Below, piece by piece: positions 19,434 to 30,100 of a DNA stretch of 64,000 nucleotides. The DNA is taken from positions 16,532-80,531 of the forward strand of contig DXBT01000001.1 of the NCBI GenBank assembly GCA_019116365.1, read 5' to 3'. The DNA comes from Barnesiella merdipullorum (lineage in GTDB: Bacteria; Bacteroidota; Bacteroidia; Bacteroidales; Barnesiellaceae). Each line of letters begins with the position of its first letter. Position 1 is the stretch's first letter. The translations under genes and the position numbers were made by a program. The notes beneath the pieces were generated by a model that did no database searches, was not told the origin of the DNA, and saw only the letters and a program-made list of their open reading frames with translations.

Positions 19434-21260
19434 TCAAGCGTGACGCTCGTGCTGCTGCTTGATGGCATCGACCACGTTAATCACATAGTCGCCCAACCGC
19501 TCACACTCCGATATCATATCCATGTAATAGATACCGGCCTGGTATTCATAGTGCTTGTTGTTGATATTCTCGATATTCGACTTGCGCAACTGGTTGCGGA
19601 AGTTATTAATCTCGCTCTCCTTGTTGTACGAAATCATTATCTCGCTCAAGGGCGGCTCGTTGCTCGACAAGAGGGCCACCATATTCGACAGGGCCTCGGC
19701 ATTGAGTTTGAACATGGCATCGATATTGCCTACAATCTCGTCGTTGAAGACGATATGCGAGTCTTGCTTGCGCTGCAACGTGCGGGCCAGATTGTAGCAG
19801 CAATCGCCTATACTCTCGATTTCGGTCACGATACTGAGCATACTGTTTACCCGCATCTTACCTTCGTAGCTCAACCGACCGCCAACGACCAGATTCAGGA
19901 AACCGGCGATCTCGAGCTCCATGCGGTCGCAAATCTGTTCATACTTTTCGATGCGGTTATAGAGTTTCATATAGGCCTCGCTGCCCTCCTTCTCGTGTAA
20001 CAGATCTCCAACCATGCCAAACATGCGTTGCACCCGCTCGGCATAGACGGCAATCTCCTGATGAGCCTGGGGCAAATTCAACTCCGAAGCCGACAACATG
20101 CCTCGCGAGATGAACTTCAGCTGGAACTCCTCATCGGTCTTGTCCTTGACCCGTACCAACCGGGTGACAATCTTCTCGTAGAGCCCGGTAAACCAAATCA
20201 TGATGGTCACGTTGATCACATTGAATACCGTGTGGAACATCGACAACCCAAACGATACCGAGAACTGCATGGCCTCGAATCGGGCTTTCTGCTGTTCAAA
20301 ATCGGGGGTATCCAGGGAGGTGCCATTGTTCAGCGCATTAATCAGCGAAGGATGAGTCTGCTCGTTGACCTCGACAAAAGCCATCAGGTCGTTGGGATTC
20401 CCCACGCCGAGCGAAGTACATATCCACACGATAAAGCGAATAAAGGGATAATACAGAACAAGCGTCCAAATCGACCCCAGCACATTGAAGAGCAGGTGCC
20501 CCATGGCGGCACGCTTGGCCGACACATTGGCACTGATCGAGGCCAGCAACGGTGTGATTGTGGTACCTATGTTACTACCCAGGATGAGAGCCGCAGCGAT
20601 ATCGAAGGTAATCCACCCCTTGCTACACATGATGAGCGAGATGGCCAGCGTGGCACTCGAGGCCTGCACAATCATCGTCACGATGGCGCCCACGGCACAG
20701 AAGATGAGGATAGAGAGGAAACCCAGTTGAGTGTATGAGGTGAGGAATTCAAAAATCTCGGGATTGCTTTTCAGGTCGGGCACCGAGTGATTCAAGTAAT
20801 CAAGCCCCATGAAGAGGAAGGAGAAACCTATGAGAAACTCGCCCCACGACTTGCGGGTACTGTTGCCCGAGAAAAAAAGCAGTGGTGTACCTATACCAAT
20901 GAGAGGGAGAGCAAACAGAGTGATGTTGACTTTGAAACCGAAGATGGAGATAATCCAGGCTGTGACGGTGGTTCCCACGTTGGCACCCATAATTACCGAC
21001 ATCGACTGCCCCAGAGTCATCAAGCCGGCATTGACAAAGCTCACCACCATCACCGTCGAGGCCGAAGAGCTCTGTATCAGAGCCGTTATCAATATACCGG
21101 TAAACATTCCTGAAAACCGATTCTTTGTCATTACAGCAAGGATATTGCGAAGCCTGTCGCCCGCCACCTTCTGTAACCCCTCACTCATGACCTTCATTCC
21201 ATACAGGAACAAGCCTACCGACCCGATTAAGGTCAAGAAGTCCAGAAATGTGTACTCCAT
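19434..21260 (-). CDS. Na/Pi cotransporter family protein with C-terminal PhoU-like domain
   Basis: A 608-residue membrane protein. Residues 1-350 hold two inverted Na_Pi_cotrans repeats, each with its signature (ALIQSSSASTVM and VQASSATLAIS), plus GANVGTTVTAW and GSNIGTTITPL. Residues 370-600 are a soluble helical PhoU-like region thought to regulate transport. Bacterial relatives of this NptA/YjbB type move phosphate, in some cases outward. It is monocistronic, and no Pst or Pho genes are nearby. Confidence 0.92.
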   Translation of the reverse strand: MEYTFLDFLTLIGSVGLFLYGMKVMSEGLQKVAGDRLRNILAVMTKNRFSGMFTGILITALIQSSSASTVMVVSFVNAGLMTLGQSMSVIMGANVGTTVTAWIISIFGFKVNITLFALPLIGIGTPLLFFSGNSTRKSWGEFLIGFSFLFMGLDYLNHSVPDLKSNPEIFEFLTSYTQLGFLSILIFCAVGAIVTMIVQASSATLAISLIMCSKGWITFDIAAALILGSNIGTTITPLLASISANVSAKRAAMGHLLFNVLGSIWTLVLYYPFIRFIVWICTSLGVGNPNDLMAFVEVNEQTHPSLINALNNGTSLDTPDFEQQKARFEAMQFSVSFGLSMFHTVFNVINVTIMIWFTGLYEKIVTRLVRVKDKTDEEFQLKFISRGMLSASELNLPQAHQEIAVYAERVQRMFGMVGDLLHEKEGSEAYMKLYNRIEKYEQICDRMELEIAGFLNLVVGGRLSYEGKMRVNSMLSIVTEIESIGDCCYNLARTLQRKQDSHIVFNDEIVGNIDAMFKLNAEALSNMVALLSSNEPPLSEIMISYNKESEINNFRNQLRKSNIENINNKHYEYQAGIYYMDMISECERLGDYVINVVDAIKQQHERHA

Positions 21261-21435
21261 AAAAGTTTCTTAAATAGTTGTTTTATTATCCTCTTTGTGG
21301 TATATTTAACACTCAATCTTGCATCTGGGGAAAAGATTCCTTTGCAAATTTATACAAATAAAAAGACTTGCACAGAGCAACGATTATTGTTTTATTTTTA
21401 TTAACAAAAAGTATGGTCCTCAGCCACATTTTGAG

Positions 21436-23115
21436 ATGACTATGGAAAGAGAAAAATTTGACGTTTATTGTGTAAACACCGGCCAGTTCATACCTGTGGA
21501 CGGAGGTGAAAGTCTGCTCGAAATCTACGAAATGGCAAAACCCCAACTGACTCATCGTCCGGTATGTGCCTATGTAAATAACAAAACCGAAGAGTTGCGA
21601 TATCGGGTATATGGACCCAAGGATATCGAGTTTCTCGACATCACCCACCCCTCGGGCATGCGCACCTATGTGCGCTCGCTCTGCTTTGTCATGTACAAAG
21701 CCATCAGCGATATCGTTCCCGGCACGAGGTTGCGCATCGAGCACTCCCTCTCGCACGGCTACTACTGTCTGCTCGACAATCCCGAAGCACTCAAACCCGA
21801 AGTCATCGCCCGCATCAAGGAGCGCATGGCTCAAATCATCGCGGCCGATATCCCCTTCAAGAAAATCGAATGTCACACGACCGACGCCATCGAGGTTTTC
21901 CGCCAACAGGGCATGCTCGACAAAGTGGAGCTGCTGCAATCGACCCGCCAGCTCTATACCCAGTATCACACGCTCGACGGCTTGGCCGACTCGTATTACA
22001 GCTGGCTCACCCCCTCGACGGGCTATCTGCAAGGGTTCGACCTGATGAAATACAACGGCGGTGTGTTGCTGGTTCCACCCATGCCCGACGACCCGCAGAC
22101 TCCAGCCCCCATAGAGCCCCAGGAGAAGATGCTGAACGCTTTCAAAGAGTACCTCACCTTCAACCACATCATCGGGTTGAGCAACATCGGCGACCTCAAC
22201 AAGGTGGTCGAGAGTCGCCAGGCGACCGACCTCATCAAGGTGGCCGAGGCGTTGCACGAAAAGAAAATCAGCAAGATTGCCGACGACATTACCCGGCGGT
22301 ATCACGAGGAGGGCACCCGCATCGTGCTCATCTCGGGCCCCTCGTCATCGGGGAAGACCACCTTCTCCAAACGGCTTTCGATCCAACTCATGACCAACCT
22401 GCTCAAGCCGGTGGCCATCTCGCTCGACAACTACTTTGTCAACCGCGAAGATACCCCGCACGACGAGACCGGCGACTACGACTACGAGTCGCTCTATGCC
22501 CTCGACCTCGACCTCTTCAACAAGGACCTCAACCGATTGCTGCATGGCGAGACGGTACAGATGCCTACCTACAACTTCGAGACCGGCAGTCGCGAATACC
22601 GGGGCAACACCTTGAAACTCGACGAGGGAGCCGTGCTCATTCTCGAAGGCATACACGGGCTCAACCCCGACCTCACCCCGCAAATCGAACCACACTTGAA
22701 ATACCGCATATACGTATCGGCTCTCACCACCATCTCGATCGACGATCACAACTGGATACCCACGGCCGACAACCGGCTGCTGCGCCGCATCATCCGCGAC
22801 TACAAGTACCGCGGTGCCTCGGCCCAAAGCACCATTGCCCGCTGGGGCAGCGTGAGACGGGGCGAAGAGAAGTGGATTTTCCCCTACCAGGAGAATGCCG
22901 ACGCCATGTTCAACTCGTCGCTCCTCTTCGAACTGGCCGTGATGAAAGACTATGCACAGCCCATCCTCAGCGCCGTGCCCCACAACTGCCACGAGTATGC
23001 CGAGGCACACCGACTGCTCCATTTCCTGGGATATTTCCAGTCGATCAACCAGCGCGAGATACCGCCCACCTCGCTCCTGCGCGAGTTCCTCGGCGGCAGC
23101 AGTTTCAAATACTGA
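21436..23115 (+). CDS. Nucleoside (uridine-type) kinase with TGS and tRNA-synthetase-like N-terminal domains
   Basis: A 559-residue three-part protein. Residues 1-65 look like a TGS domain (VDGGESLLEIYEMAKPQL). Residues 70-200 resemble the threonyl/alanyl-tRNA synthetase second additional domain, with HSLSHGYY from His103. From about residue 290 it is a phosphoribulokinase/uridine-kinase-type P-loop kinase with Walker A GPSSSGKTT (301-309), SLDNYF and LEGIHGLNP. This combination is known in Bacteroidota and Firmicutes as a putative nucleoside kinase. I start at the ATG at 21436; ATG 21442 is equally possible, and upstream codons run into the AT-rich divergent region. Confidence 0.88.
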   Translation: MTMEREKFDVYCVNTGQFIPVDGGESLLEIYEMAKPQLTHRPVCAYVNNKTEELRYRVYGPKDIEFLDITHPSGMRTYVRSLCFVMYKAISDIVPGTRLRIEHSLSHGYYCLLDNPEALKPEVIARIKERMAQIIAADIPFKKIECHTTDAIEVFRQQGMLDKVELLQSTRQLYTQYHTLDGLADSYYSWLTPSTGYLQGFDLMKYNGGVLLVPPMPDDPQTPAPIEPQEKMLNAFKEYLTFNHIIGLSNIGDLNKVVESRQATDLIKVAEALHEKKISKIADDITRRYHEEGTRIVLISGPSSSGKTTFSKRLSIQLMTNLLKPVAISLDNYFVNREDTPHDETGDYDYESLYALDLDLFNKDLNRLLHGETVQMPTYNFETGSREYRGNTLKLDEGAVLILEGIHGLNPDLTPQIEPHLKYRIYVSALTTISIDDHNWIPTADNRLLRRIIRDYKYRGASAQSTIARWGSVRRGEEKWIFPYQENADAMFNSSLLFELAVMKDYAQPILSAVPHNCHEYAEAHRLLHFLGYFQSINQREIPPTSLLREFLGGSSFKY

Positions 23116-23133
23116 CTTGTACAGCAAACGACA

Positions 23134-23166
23134 AACGGGACTGCCCCCCAAAGGGACAGTCCCGTT
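23134..23166. terminator. Hairpin between kinase and polyprenyl synthase genes
   Basis: AACGGGACTG pairs with CAGTCCCGTT, with a C-rich/G-rich inner part, between two convergent genes. The T-rich stretch on the plus side is weak. Confidence 0.7.
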
Positions 23167-23192
23167 GTTGTATTCAAATCTCTTTTAAGCAG

Positions 23193-24170
23193 CTATTTCT
23201 CGCGCTCAATGGTATAGTCGAGAATAGAGATGAGGGCATCGACCGTCTCCGACGGAGGGAACCCCTCGAGCAACGCCACGGCCTCGTTGCGTATGCGCTT
23301 CATCGTCTCATAGGCATACTCGATACCACCCTCACGCTTGGCATACTCGATGAGTGTGTACACATGCTCGGCCGAGAGATGCTCTTCGCTAAACAGCAAA
23401 GCCCGCATGGCCTCGTTTTCGGCTCCCGAGCCGTGTGTAATCGCATAGATGAGCGGCAAGGTGATTTTCCCCTCACGCAAATCGTTGCCCGTGGGTTTAC
23501 CTATCACCTTATCTTCGTAGTAGTCAAATATATCGTCCTTAATCTGGAAACAAAGGCCCAACTTCTCGCCAAACAGGCTCAACCGCTCGACATCGGCCTT
23601 GCAAGCTCCAGCAGCCAAAGCGCCCAACTGCATGCAGGCATAGAAGAGCGACGCCGTCTTGCGGCGAATCACCTCGAAGTATGCACCTTCGTCAAGCCGG
23701 TGATTGCGGGCATTGGAAAGCTGGTCGATCTCTCCGCGAGCCAACTCCCGGCCCAGCGTGCCCAGACTCGAAATGATTGCCATCTGGTTGGTACGCACCG
23801 AACAGTCGAGCGCGCACGACACGAAATAATCGCCGGTCAACACCGCAATGCGATTGTCATACAGATGGTTGATCGTAGGCAACCCGCGACGTTTCTGCGA
23901 CTCATCGACTACATCGTCATGAATGAGGCTGGCATTGTGCAGCAGCTCCAGCGAAGCGGCGGCATCGATAGCCGTGCGAGGCACCGGGCCGAACAATCGA
24001 GCGCACAGCAATACCAGAATAGGCCTTATCTGCTTGCCTTTACTCTCGAGGTAGGTATTTATCACCTCGTTCATCAAAGGACTGTTTGTATGCAGGGTCT
24101 CGGTAAGGGTCTTATTCAGTAAATCGAGCTCTCCAATAATAGGTTGCCGTATGACCAAAAGTTTATCCAT
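23193..24170 (-). CDS. Polyprenyl (octaprenyl-type) diphosphate synthase
   Basis: Trans-isoprenyl chain-elongating enzyme of 325 residues, probably supplying the menaquinone side chain. The first aspartate-rich motif is HDDVVDESQKRRG (about residue 80) with the following Arg pair. The second is KDDIFDYYED (about 213). The small residues before the first motif (ASLELLHNASLIHDD) suit a long-chain product; the exact length cannot be read from sequence. It is monocistronic and divergent from polA, sharing a 116-base AT-rich promoter region. Confidence 0.92.
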   Translation of the reverse strand: MDKLLVIRQPIIGELDLLNKTLTETLHTNSPLMNEVINTYLESKGKQIRPILVLLCARLFGPVPRTAIDAAASLELLHNASLIHDDVVDESQKRRGLPTINHLYDNRIAVLTGDYFVSCALDCSVRTNQMAIISSLGTLGRELARGEIDQLSNARNHRLDEGAYFEVIRRKTASLFYACMQLGALAAGACKADVERLSLFGEKLGLCFQIKDDIFDYYEDKVIGKPTGNDLREGKITLPLIYAITHGSGAENEAMRALLFSEEHLSAEHVYTLIEYAKREGGIEYAYETMKRIRNEAVALLEGFPPSETVDALISILDYTIEREK

Positions 24171-24286
24171 ATCAATTTATTCTGGTGCAAAAATAGTAAT
24201 AAAACAAAAGAATCCGTATTTTTATCGTAATTTTACCGCATTGCAATAACGCTTTTTTAATTCTTATCTACAAACCGCATATCCGC

Positions 24287-27070
24287 ATGCAAGAGAAAAG
24301 ACTGTTTCTGTTAGATGCCTACGCGCTTATCTATCGCTCCTACTATGCATTCATCAAGAACCCCCGAATCAACTCCAAAGGTGTGAACACCTCGGCCATT
24401 CTGGGGTTTGTCAATACCCTCGAAGAGCTGCTCAAGAAAGAGAATCCTTCGCACATTGCCGTGGGGTTCGACCCCCAGGGACCCACATTCCGTCACGAGG
24501 CCTACGACCAGTACAAGGCCCAGCGCGAAGAGACTCCCGAGGTGATACGCTACTCGGTCCCCATCATCAAAGATATCATCCGGGCCTACAACATACCCAT
24601 CATCGAGGTGCCCCGCTTCGAAGCCGACGACGTGATTGGCACACTGGCCAAACTGGCCGAGAAGGAGGGATTCGACACCTACATGATGACCCCCGACAAG
24701 GACTACGGCCAACTGGTATCACCCCACATCTTCATGTATCGCCCCAAGTTCGGCGGCGATTTCGAGATACTGGGCCCCGACGAAATAAAGGCCAAATACG
24801 GCATCGATTCGCCCGAGCAGGTAATCGATATCCTGGGACTCATGGGCGACAGCTCCGACAACATTCCGGGCTGTCCCGGTGTGGGCGAAAAGACAGCCGT
24901 GAAACTCATCGCCGACTTTGGCGGCATCGAAAATCTGTTGGCCCATACCGACCAACTGAAGGGGGCTCTCAAAACCAAAATCGAGTCGAACCGCGAGCAG
25001 ATTGAATTCTCGCGTTTCCTGGCCACGATTCGCACCGACGTGCCTCTGACCTTCGACGAGGTAGCTCTGCGACGCGAACCCGTCAACGGCGAGAAACTGC
25101 GCCCCATCTTCGAGGAGCTGGAATTCCGCACCCTCACCGACCGGGTACTGGGTAACAAGACAGCCGCAGCCACTCCCAAACCAGCGCCGCAACGCTCACT
25201 CTTCGACCAGGCTCCGGCCGAGCAGGAGACTGCCCAGGAGCAACCGGTCGAGTCGAAACTCGCCGACATCCACACCACCCCCCACACCTACCACCTGACC
25301 GATACCCCGGAGAAGATGTGGGACCTGGCTGCACTCCTGGCCTGTGCCCCGGCTTTCGCCTTCGACACCGAGACGACCGGCATCGACCCCATGAACGTCG
25401 AACTGGTGGGACTCTCCTTTGCCCTCAAAGAACACGAGGCCTATTACGTGCCCGTGCCCGACGACCAGAAGAAGGCACGCGAAACGGTACGCATCTTCAA
25501 ATCGGCTCTCGAAAACCCGGCCTCGCTCAAGATCGGGCAGAATATCAAATACGACTACATCGTGTTGCACAACTACGGGGTAGAGGTCAAGGGCAACCTC
25601 TTCGACACCATGGTGGCCCACTACCTGCTGCAACCCGAGCAGTACCACAACATGGACTATCTGGCCAGCATCTATCTGGGTTACAAAACGGTGGAAATCG
25701 AAGAGCTCATCGGCCCGAAGGGGAAAAAGCAACTCTCCATGCGACAGGTCCCCATCGAGCAGATATACCCCTATGCCGCCGAAGATGCCGACATCACCCT
25801 GCAACTGAAAAACCGGCTTGAGAAAGAGTTGGCCACGGGCAAGATGGAAAAGCTCTTCTATGAGATGGAGATGCCTCTTACCCGCGTACTCGCCGACATG
25901 GAGATCACCGGCGTGAACGTCGATATCGCCGAGTTGAAGAGTTCGTCGGACCTGCTCACCCGGCGTCTGGAAGAGCTCGAACAGGAGATTTACCAACTGG
26001 CCGGCACCACCTTCAACGTCAGTTCGGCTCGGCAGGTAGGCGAGATTCTGTTCGACCGGCTCAAAATCGACGAAAAGGCCAAGAAGACCAAGACCGGACA
26101 GTATTCTACCACCGAAGAGATTCTGGAGAAACTGCGTTCGCGCCATCCCATCGTAGGCAAGATTCTCGACCAGCGCGGCATACGCAAGCTGCTGAGTACC
26201 TATATCAACGCTCTGCCCGAGCTGATCAATCCCAAAACGGGCAAGATTCACACCTCGTTCAACCAGACGATTACCGCAACCGGCCGCCTCAGCTCGAGCA
26301 ACCCCAACCTGCAAAACATACCCATACGCGACAGCGAAGGGCGCGAGATTCGTCGGGCCTTCGTGCCCGACAAGGGGTGCCTCTTCTTCTCGGCCGACTA
26401 CTCCCAAATCGAGCTGCGCATCATGGCCCACCTGAGCGGCGACCGGCACATGATCGAGGCCTTCCGCGAAGGGTCGGATATCCACGCCGCCACGGCAGCC
26501 AAGATATACAAAGTGCCCATCGACCAGGTCACCTCCGATATGCGGCGAAAGGCCAAGACGGCCAACTTTGGTATCATCTACGGCATTTCGGTATTCGGCC
26601 TCGCCGAGCGGCTCAACATTCCCCGCAGCGAAGCCAAGGTGCTTATCGACGGCTACTTCGAGAGCTACCCCCAAATCAAGGAGTACATGAACAAGAGCAT
26701 CGAGGTGGCCCGCGAAAAGGGTTATGTCGAGACCATCTGCGGCCGCAAACGCATGCTCCCCGATATCCACTCGCACAACAGCGTGGTGCGGGGTTATGCC
26801 GAACGAAACGCCATCAATGCCCCCATTCAGGGCAGTGCCGCCGACATCATCAAGATTGCCATGATACGCATCGCCCGGCGATTTGAAGAGGAGGGTCTGA
26901 AGAGCCGCATGATTTTGCAGGTGCACGACGAACTCAACTTCAACGTCCCCGCCGACGAACTCGACCGGGTGAAGGAGATCGTGTGCCACGAAATGGAGAA
27001 TGCCTATCCCCTGCAGGTACCTCTGCTGGCCGACTACGGGGTCGGACACAACTGGCTCGAGGCTCATTAA
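24287..27070 (+). CDS. polA: DNA polymerase I
   Basis: Repair and Okazaki-fragment polymerase of 927 residues with all three activities apparently intact. Residues 1-290 are the 5' nuclease (LLDAYALIYRSYYAF, FEADDVIGTLA, GDSSDNIPG). A linker rich in Pro and Gln follows. Residues 340-535 are the proofreading exonuclease with Exo I DTETTGID (about 359), Exo II NIKYD and Exo III YAAEDAD. The polymerase follows with motif A DYSQIELRI (about 703), motif B RRKAKTANFGIIYG (about 753) and motif C QVHDEL (about 878). Many polA genes have lost proofreading residues; these have not. Confidence 0.97.
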   Translation: MQEKRLFLLDAYALIYRSYYAFIKNPRINSKGVNTSAILGFVNTLEELLKKENPSHIAVGFDPQGPTFRHEAYDQYKAQREETPEVIRYSVPIIKDIIRAYNIPIIEVPRFEADDVIGTLAKLAEKEGFDTYMMTPDKDYGQLVSPHIFMYRPKFGGDFEILGPDEIKAKYGIDSPEQVIDILGLMGDSSDNIPGCPGVGEKTAVKLIADFGGIENLLAHTDQLKGALKTKIESNREQIEFSRFLATIRTDVPLTFDEVALRREPVNGEKLRPIFEELEFRTLTDRVLGNKTAAATPKPAPQRSLFDQAPAEQETAQEQPVESKLADIHTTPHTYHLTDTPEKMWDLAALLACAPAFAFDTETTGIDPMNVELVGLSFALKEHEAYYVPVPDDQKKARETVRIFKSALENPASLKIGQNIKYDYIVLHNYGVEVKGNLFDTMVAHYLLQPEQYHNMDYLASIYLGYKTVEIEELIGPKGKKQLSMRQVPIEQIYPYAAEDADITLQLKNRLEKELATGKMEKLFYEMEMPLTRVLADMEITGVNVDIAELKSSSDLLTRRLEELEQEIYQLAGTTFNVSSARQVGEILFDRLKIDEKAKKTKTGQYSTTEEILEKLRSRHPIVGKILDQRGIRKLLSTYINALPELINPKTGKIHTSFNQTITATGRLSSSNPNLQNIPIRDSEGREIRRAFVPDKGCLFFSADYSQIELRIMAHLSGDRHMIEAFREGSDIHAATAAKIYKVPIDQVTSDMRRKAKTANFGIIYGISVFGLAERLNIPRSEAKVLIDGYFESYPQIKEYMNKSIEVAREKGYVETICGRKRMLPDIHSHNSVVRGYAERNAINAPIQGSAADIIKIAMIRIARRFEEEGLKSRMILQVHDELNFNVPADELDRVKEIVCHEMENAYPLQVPLLADYGVGHNWLEAH

Positions 27071-27114
27071 CCAGAAAAACGGAGCTACACACCCCTTCGC
27101 GACAAATAATTGTG

Positions 27115-27122
27115 TAACTTTG
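27115..27122 (+). promoter_or_regulatory. -7 element of mfd
   Basis: TAACTTTG matches the Bacteroidota -7 consensus exactly and lies 25 bases before the mfd start codon. No good TTTG is seen at -33. Confidence 0.5.
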
Positions 27123-27147
27123 TTTCCCGGTTAAGTATAGGACAAGC

Positions 27148-30100
27148 ATGGACATTCAAAGTTTCTCGGCACTCTTCAACACGCCGGCCAGGCGTGATGC
27201 GTTTTTGTCACTGGTAAAGGATCACAAGAAAAAGAATATTTTCGTTCAAGGGCTCGAAGGTTCGGCCCCTGCCCTGCTCTTCTCCAATCTGTTGGAGAAC
27301 AAGCAGCCACACCTCATCATTGCCAACGACCTCGACGAGGCAGGTTATCTCTACAACGACCTGGTGCAAATCAACGGCAGCGACCGCGTCCTGCTCTTCC
27401 CCTCGGGCTACAAGCGCGACATCAAGTACGGGCAGCCCGACCCTCCCTCCGAGATTCTGCGCACCGAGGTGCTCAACCGGCTCAACCAGAAAGGCGATGC
27501 CCTGCTGGTGGTCACCTATCCCGAAGCGCTTGCCGAGAAGGTGGTACCGGTCGATACCCTGTCGGACAGCACACTCCATATCGACAAAAAAAGCAAATGC
27601 GACATCGTGGCCCTGGCCGACAAGTTGCGGGCACAGGGATTCAACGAGGTCGATTATGTGTATGAGCCGGGACAGTTTGCCGTGCGAGGCAGTATTCTCG
27701 ATGTATTCTCGTTCACCAACGAGTTGCCCTATCGTATCGACTTCTTCGGGAAAGAGGTGGAGAGTATCCGTACCTTCGAGGTAGAGACCCAGCTCTCGAC
27801 CGAGCGGCTCGACGAAGTCTATATCGTCTCAAACGTATGCGGGCAAGAGGCTTCGGGCATCTCGATGCTCGATTTCATCGACAAAAACGCCCTTCTCGTG
27901 TGCCACAATCTCTCGTGGGCGCTCGACCGCATCGAGGCTATCGCCTCGGAGTCTCTCTCGGAACAGACCCTCATTGCCGAGGAGGGCGACCGCGACGCCA
28001 TGAAGAAGGTTATCGACCCGGCCGCTTTCCGCCGAAAGGCGCTCTCGTTCCGCCGCATCGACTACGGCTCGTCGAGCGAGGCGGCTACCCCGGCCGTCAT
28101 GCGATTCGACTGTGCCCCACAGGGCATCTATCACAAGAACTTCGATCTCGTGAGTCAGTCGTTCGCCCAATTCATCGAGAAAAAATACACCATCTACATA
28201 CTCAGCGACAGCGAGAAACAGATTGAGCGGCTCCAGGCCATCTTCGAGGAACGAGGCGAATCGATTACCTTTACTCCCGTGCTGAAGACCCTGCACGAGG
28301 GATTTGTCGATAACGACCTGAAGATGTGCTGCTTCACCGATCACCAGATATTCGACCGATTCCACAAATATACCCTCAAGAGCGAGCACGCCCGCTCGGG
28401 CAAACTGGCCCTGTCGCTCAAGGAGCTCAACCAAATCGAGGTGGGCGACTACATCGTGCATGTCGATCACGGTATCGGACGCTTCGGCGGACTCATCCGC
28501 ACCGAAATCAGCGGGAAGATGCAGGAGGTAATCAAACTCACCTACCAGAACGACGACATCATCTTCGTGAGCATACACGCCCTGCACAAACTGGCCAAAT
28601 ACCGGGGCAAAGAGGGCGAAACGCCTCGTATCAACAAACTGGGCAGCGGCGCCTGGGAGCGCATGAAAGAGAAGACCAAGGGCAAGATGAAAGAGATTGC
28701 CCGCGACCTTATCAAACTCTATGCCGCCCGCAAACAGGAGAAGGGATTTGCCTTCTCGCCCGACTCGTTCCTGCAACAGGAGCTCGAGGCCTCGTTCATT
28801 TATGAAGATACTCCCGACCAGATAAAATCGACCGCCGAGGTAAAAGCCGACATGGAGCGCGAACGCCCCATGGACCGGCTCATCTGCGGTGACGTGGGAT
28901 TCGGTAAAACCGAAATAGCCATACGGGCAGCCTTCAAGGCGACCTGCGACAACAAGCAGGTGGCAGTGCTCGTGCCCACTACCGTGCTGGCCTTCCAGCA
29001 CTACCAGACCTTCAAGGAGCGACTCAAAGAGTTTCCCGTGCGCATCGAGTATCTGAGCCGGGCCCGCAAGGCCTCGGAGGTAAAAGCCATCCTCAAAGAT
29101 CTGGCCGAACGGAAAATCGACATCATCATCGGCACCCACAAACTCATCGGCAAGGATGTAAAGTTCAACGACCTGGGATTGCTCATTATCGACGAGGAGC
29201 AGAAGTTTGGCGTAGCGGTCAAGGAGAAACTCAAACAGATGAAGGTCAATGTCGATACGCTCACCATGTCGGCCACCCCTATCCCCCGCACCTTGCAGTT
29301 CTCGCTGATGGGGGCGCGCGACCTCTCGGTCATCTCTACCCCGCCGGCCAACCGCTACCCCATACAGACCGAGGTACACGCCTTCAACGACGACATTATC
29401 AAAGAGGCCATCAACTTCGAGATGAGCCGCGGCGGCCAGGTGTTCTTTGTCAACAACCGCATACCGCAACTGTATGAACTAGAGAATACCATACACCGGC
29501 TGGTCCCCGATGCCCGCGTAGTCATCGGCCACGGACAGATGCCGCCCGATAAACTGGAGCAGGCCATCATCGACTTTGTCAACTACGACTACGACGTGCT
29601 GCTGGCCACCACCATTATCGAGTCGGGTATCGACATGCCCAACACCAACACCATCATCATCAACGATGCCCAGAACTTCGGGTTGAGCGAACTGCACCAG
29701 CTCAGAGGGCGTGTGGGCCGCAGCAACCGCAAGGCCTTCTGCTACCTGCTCACTCCGCCGCGACACACCTTCTCGGTCGATGCCCGCCGGCGGCTGCAAG
29801 CCATCGAGAGCTTCTCGGAGCTGGGTAGCGGCATACACATTGCCATGCAAGACCTCGACATACGGGGTGCCGGCAACCTGCTCGGGGCCGAACAGAGCGG
29901 TTTCATCGCCGATCTGGGCTACGAGACCTACCAGAAAATATTGAAAGAGGCGGTCGATGAGTTGAAAAACGACGAGTTCAGCGACCTCTACTACGGGGCC
30001 GATTCCGACACGAAACCCGAGGAGTTTGTCTCGGAGTGTACCATCGAGTCGGATCTCGAGATTCTCTTCCCGGCCGACTACGTGCCGCAGGAGTCGGAAC

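Noticed and set aside
19434..24170. CRISPR arrays or insertion sequences in this or any other part of the window
   Set aside because: No regularly spaced direct repeats, cas genes, transposase frames or terminal inverted repeats were seen.
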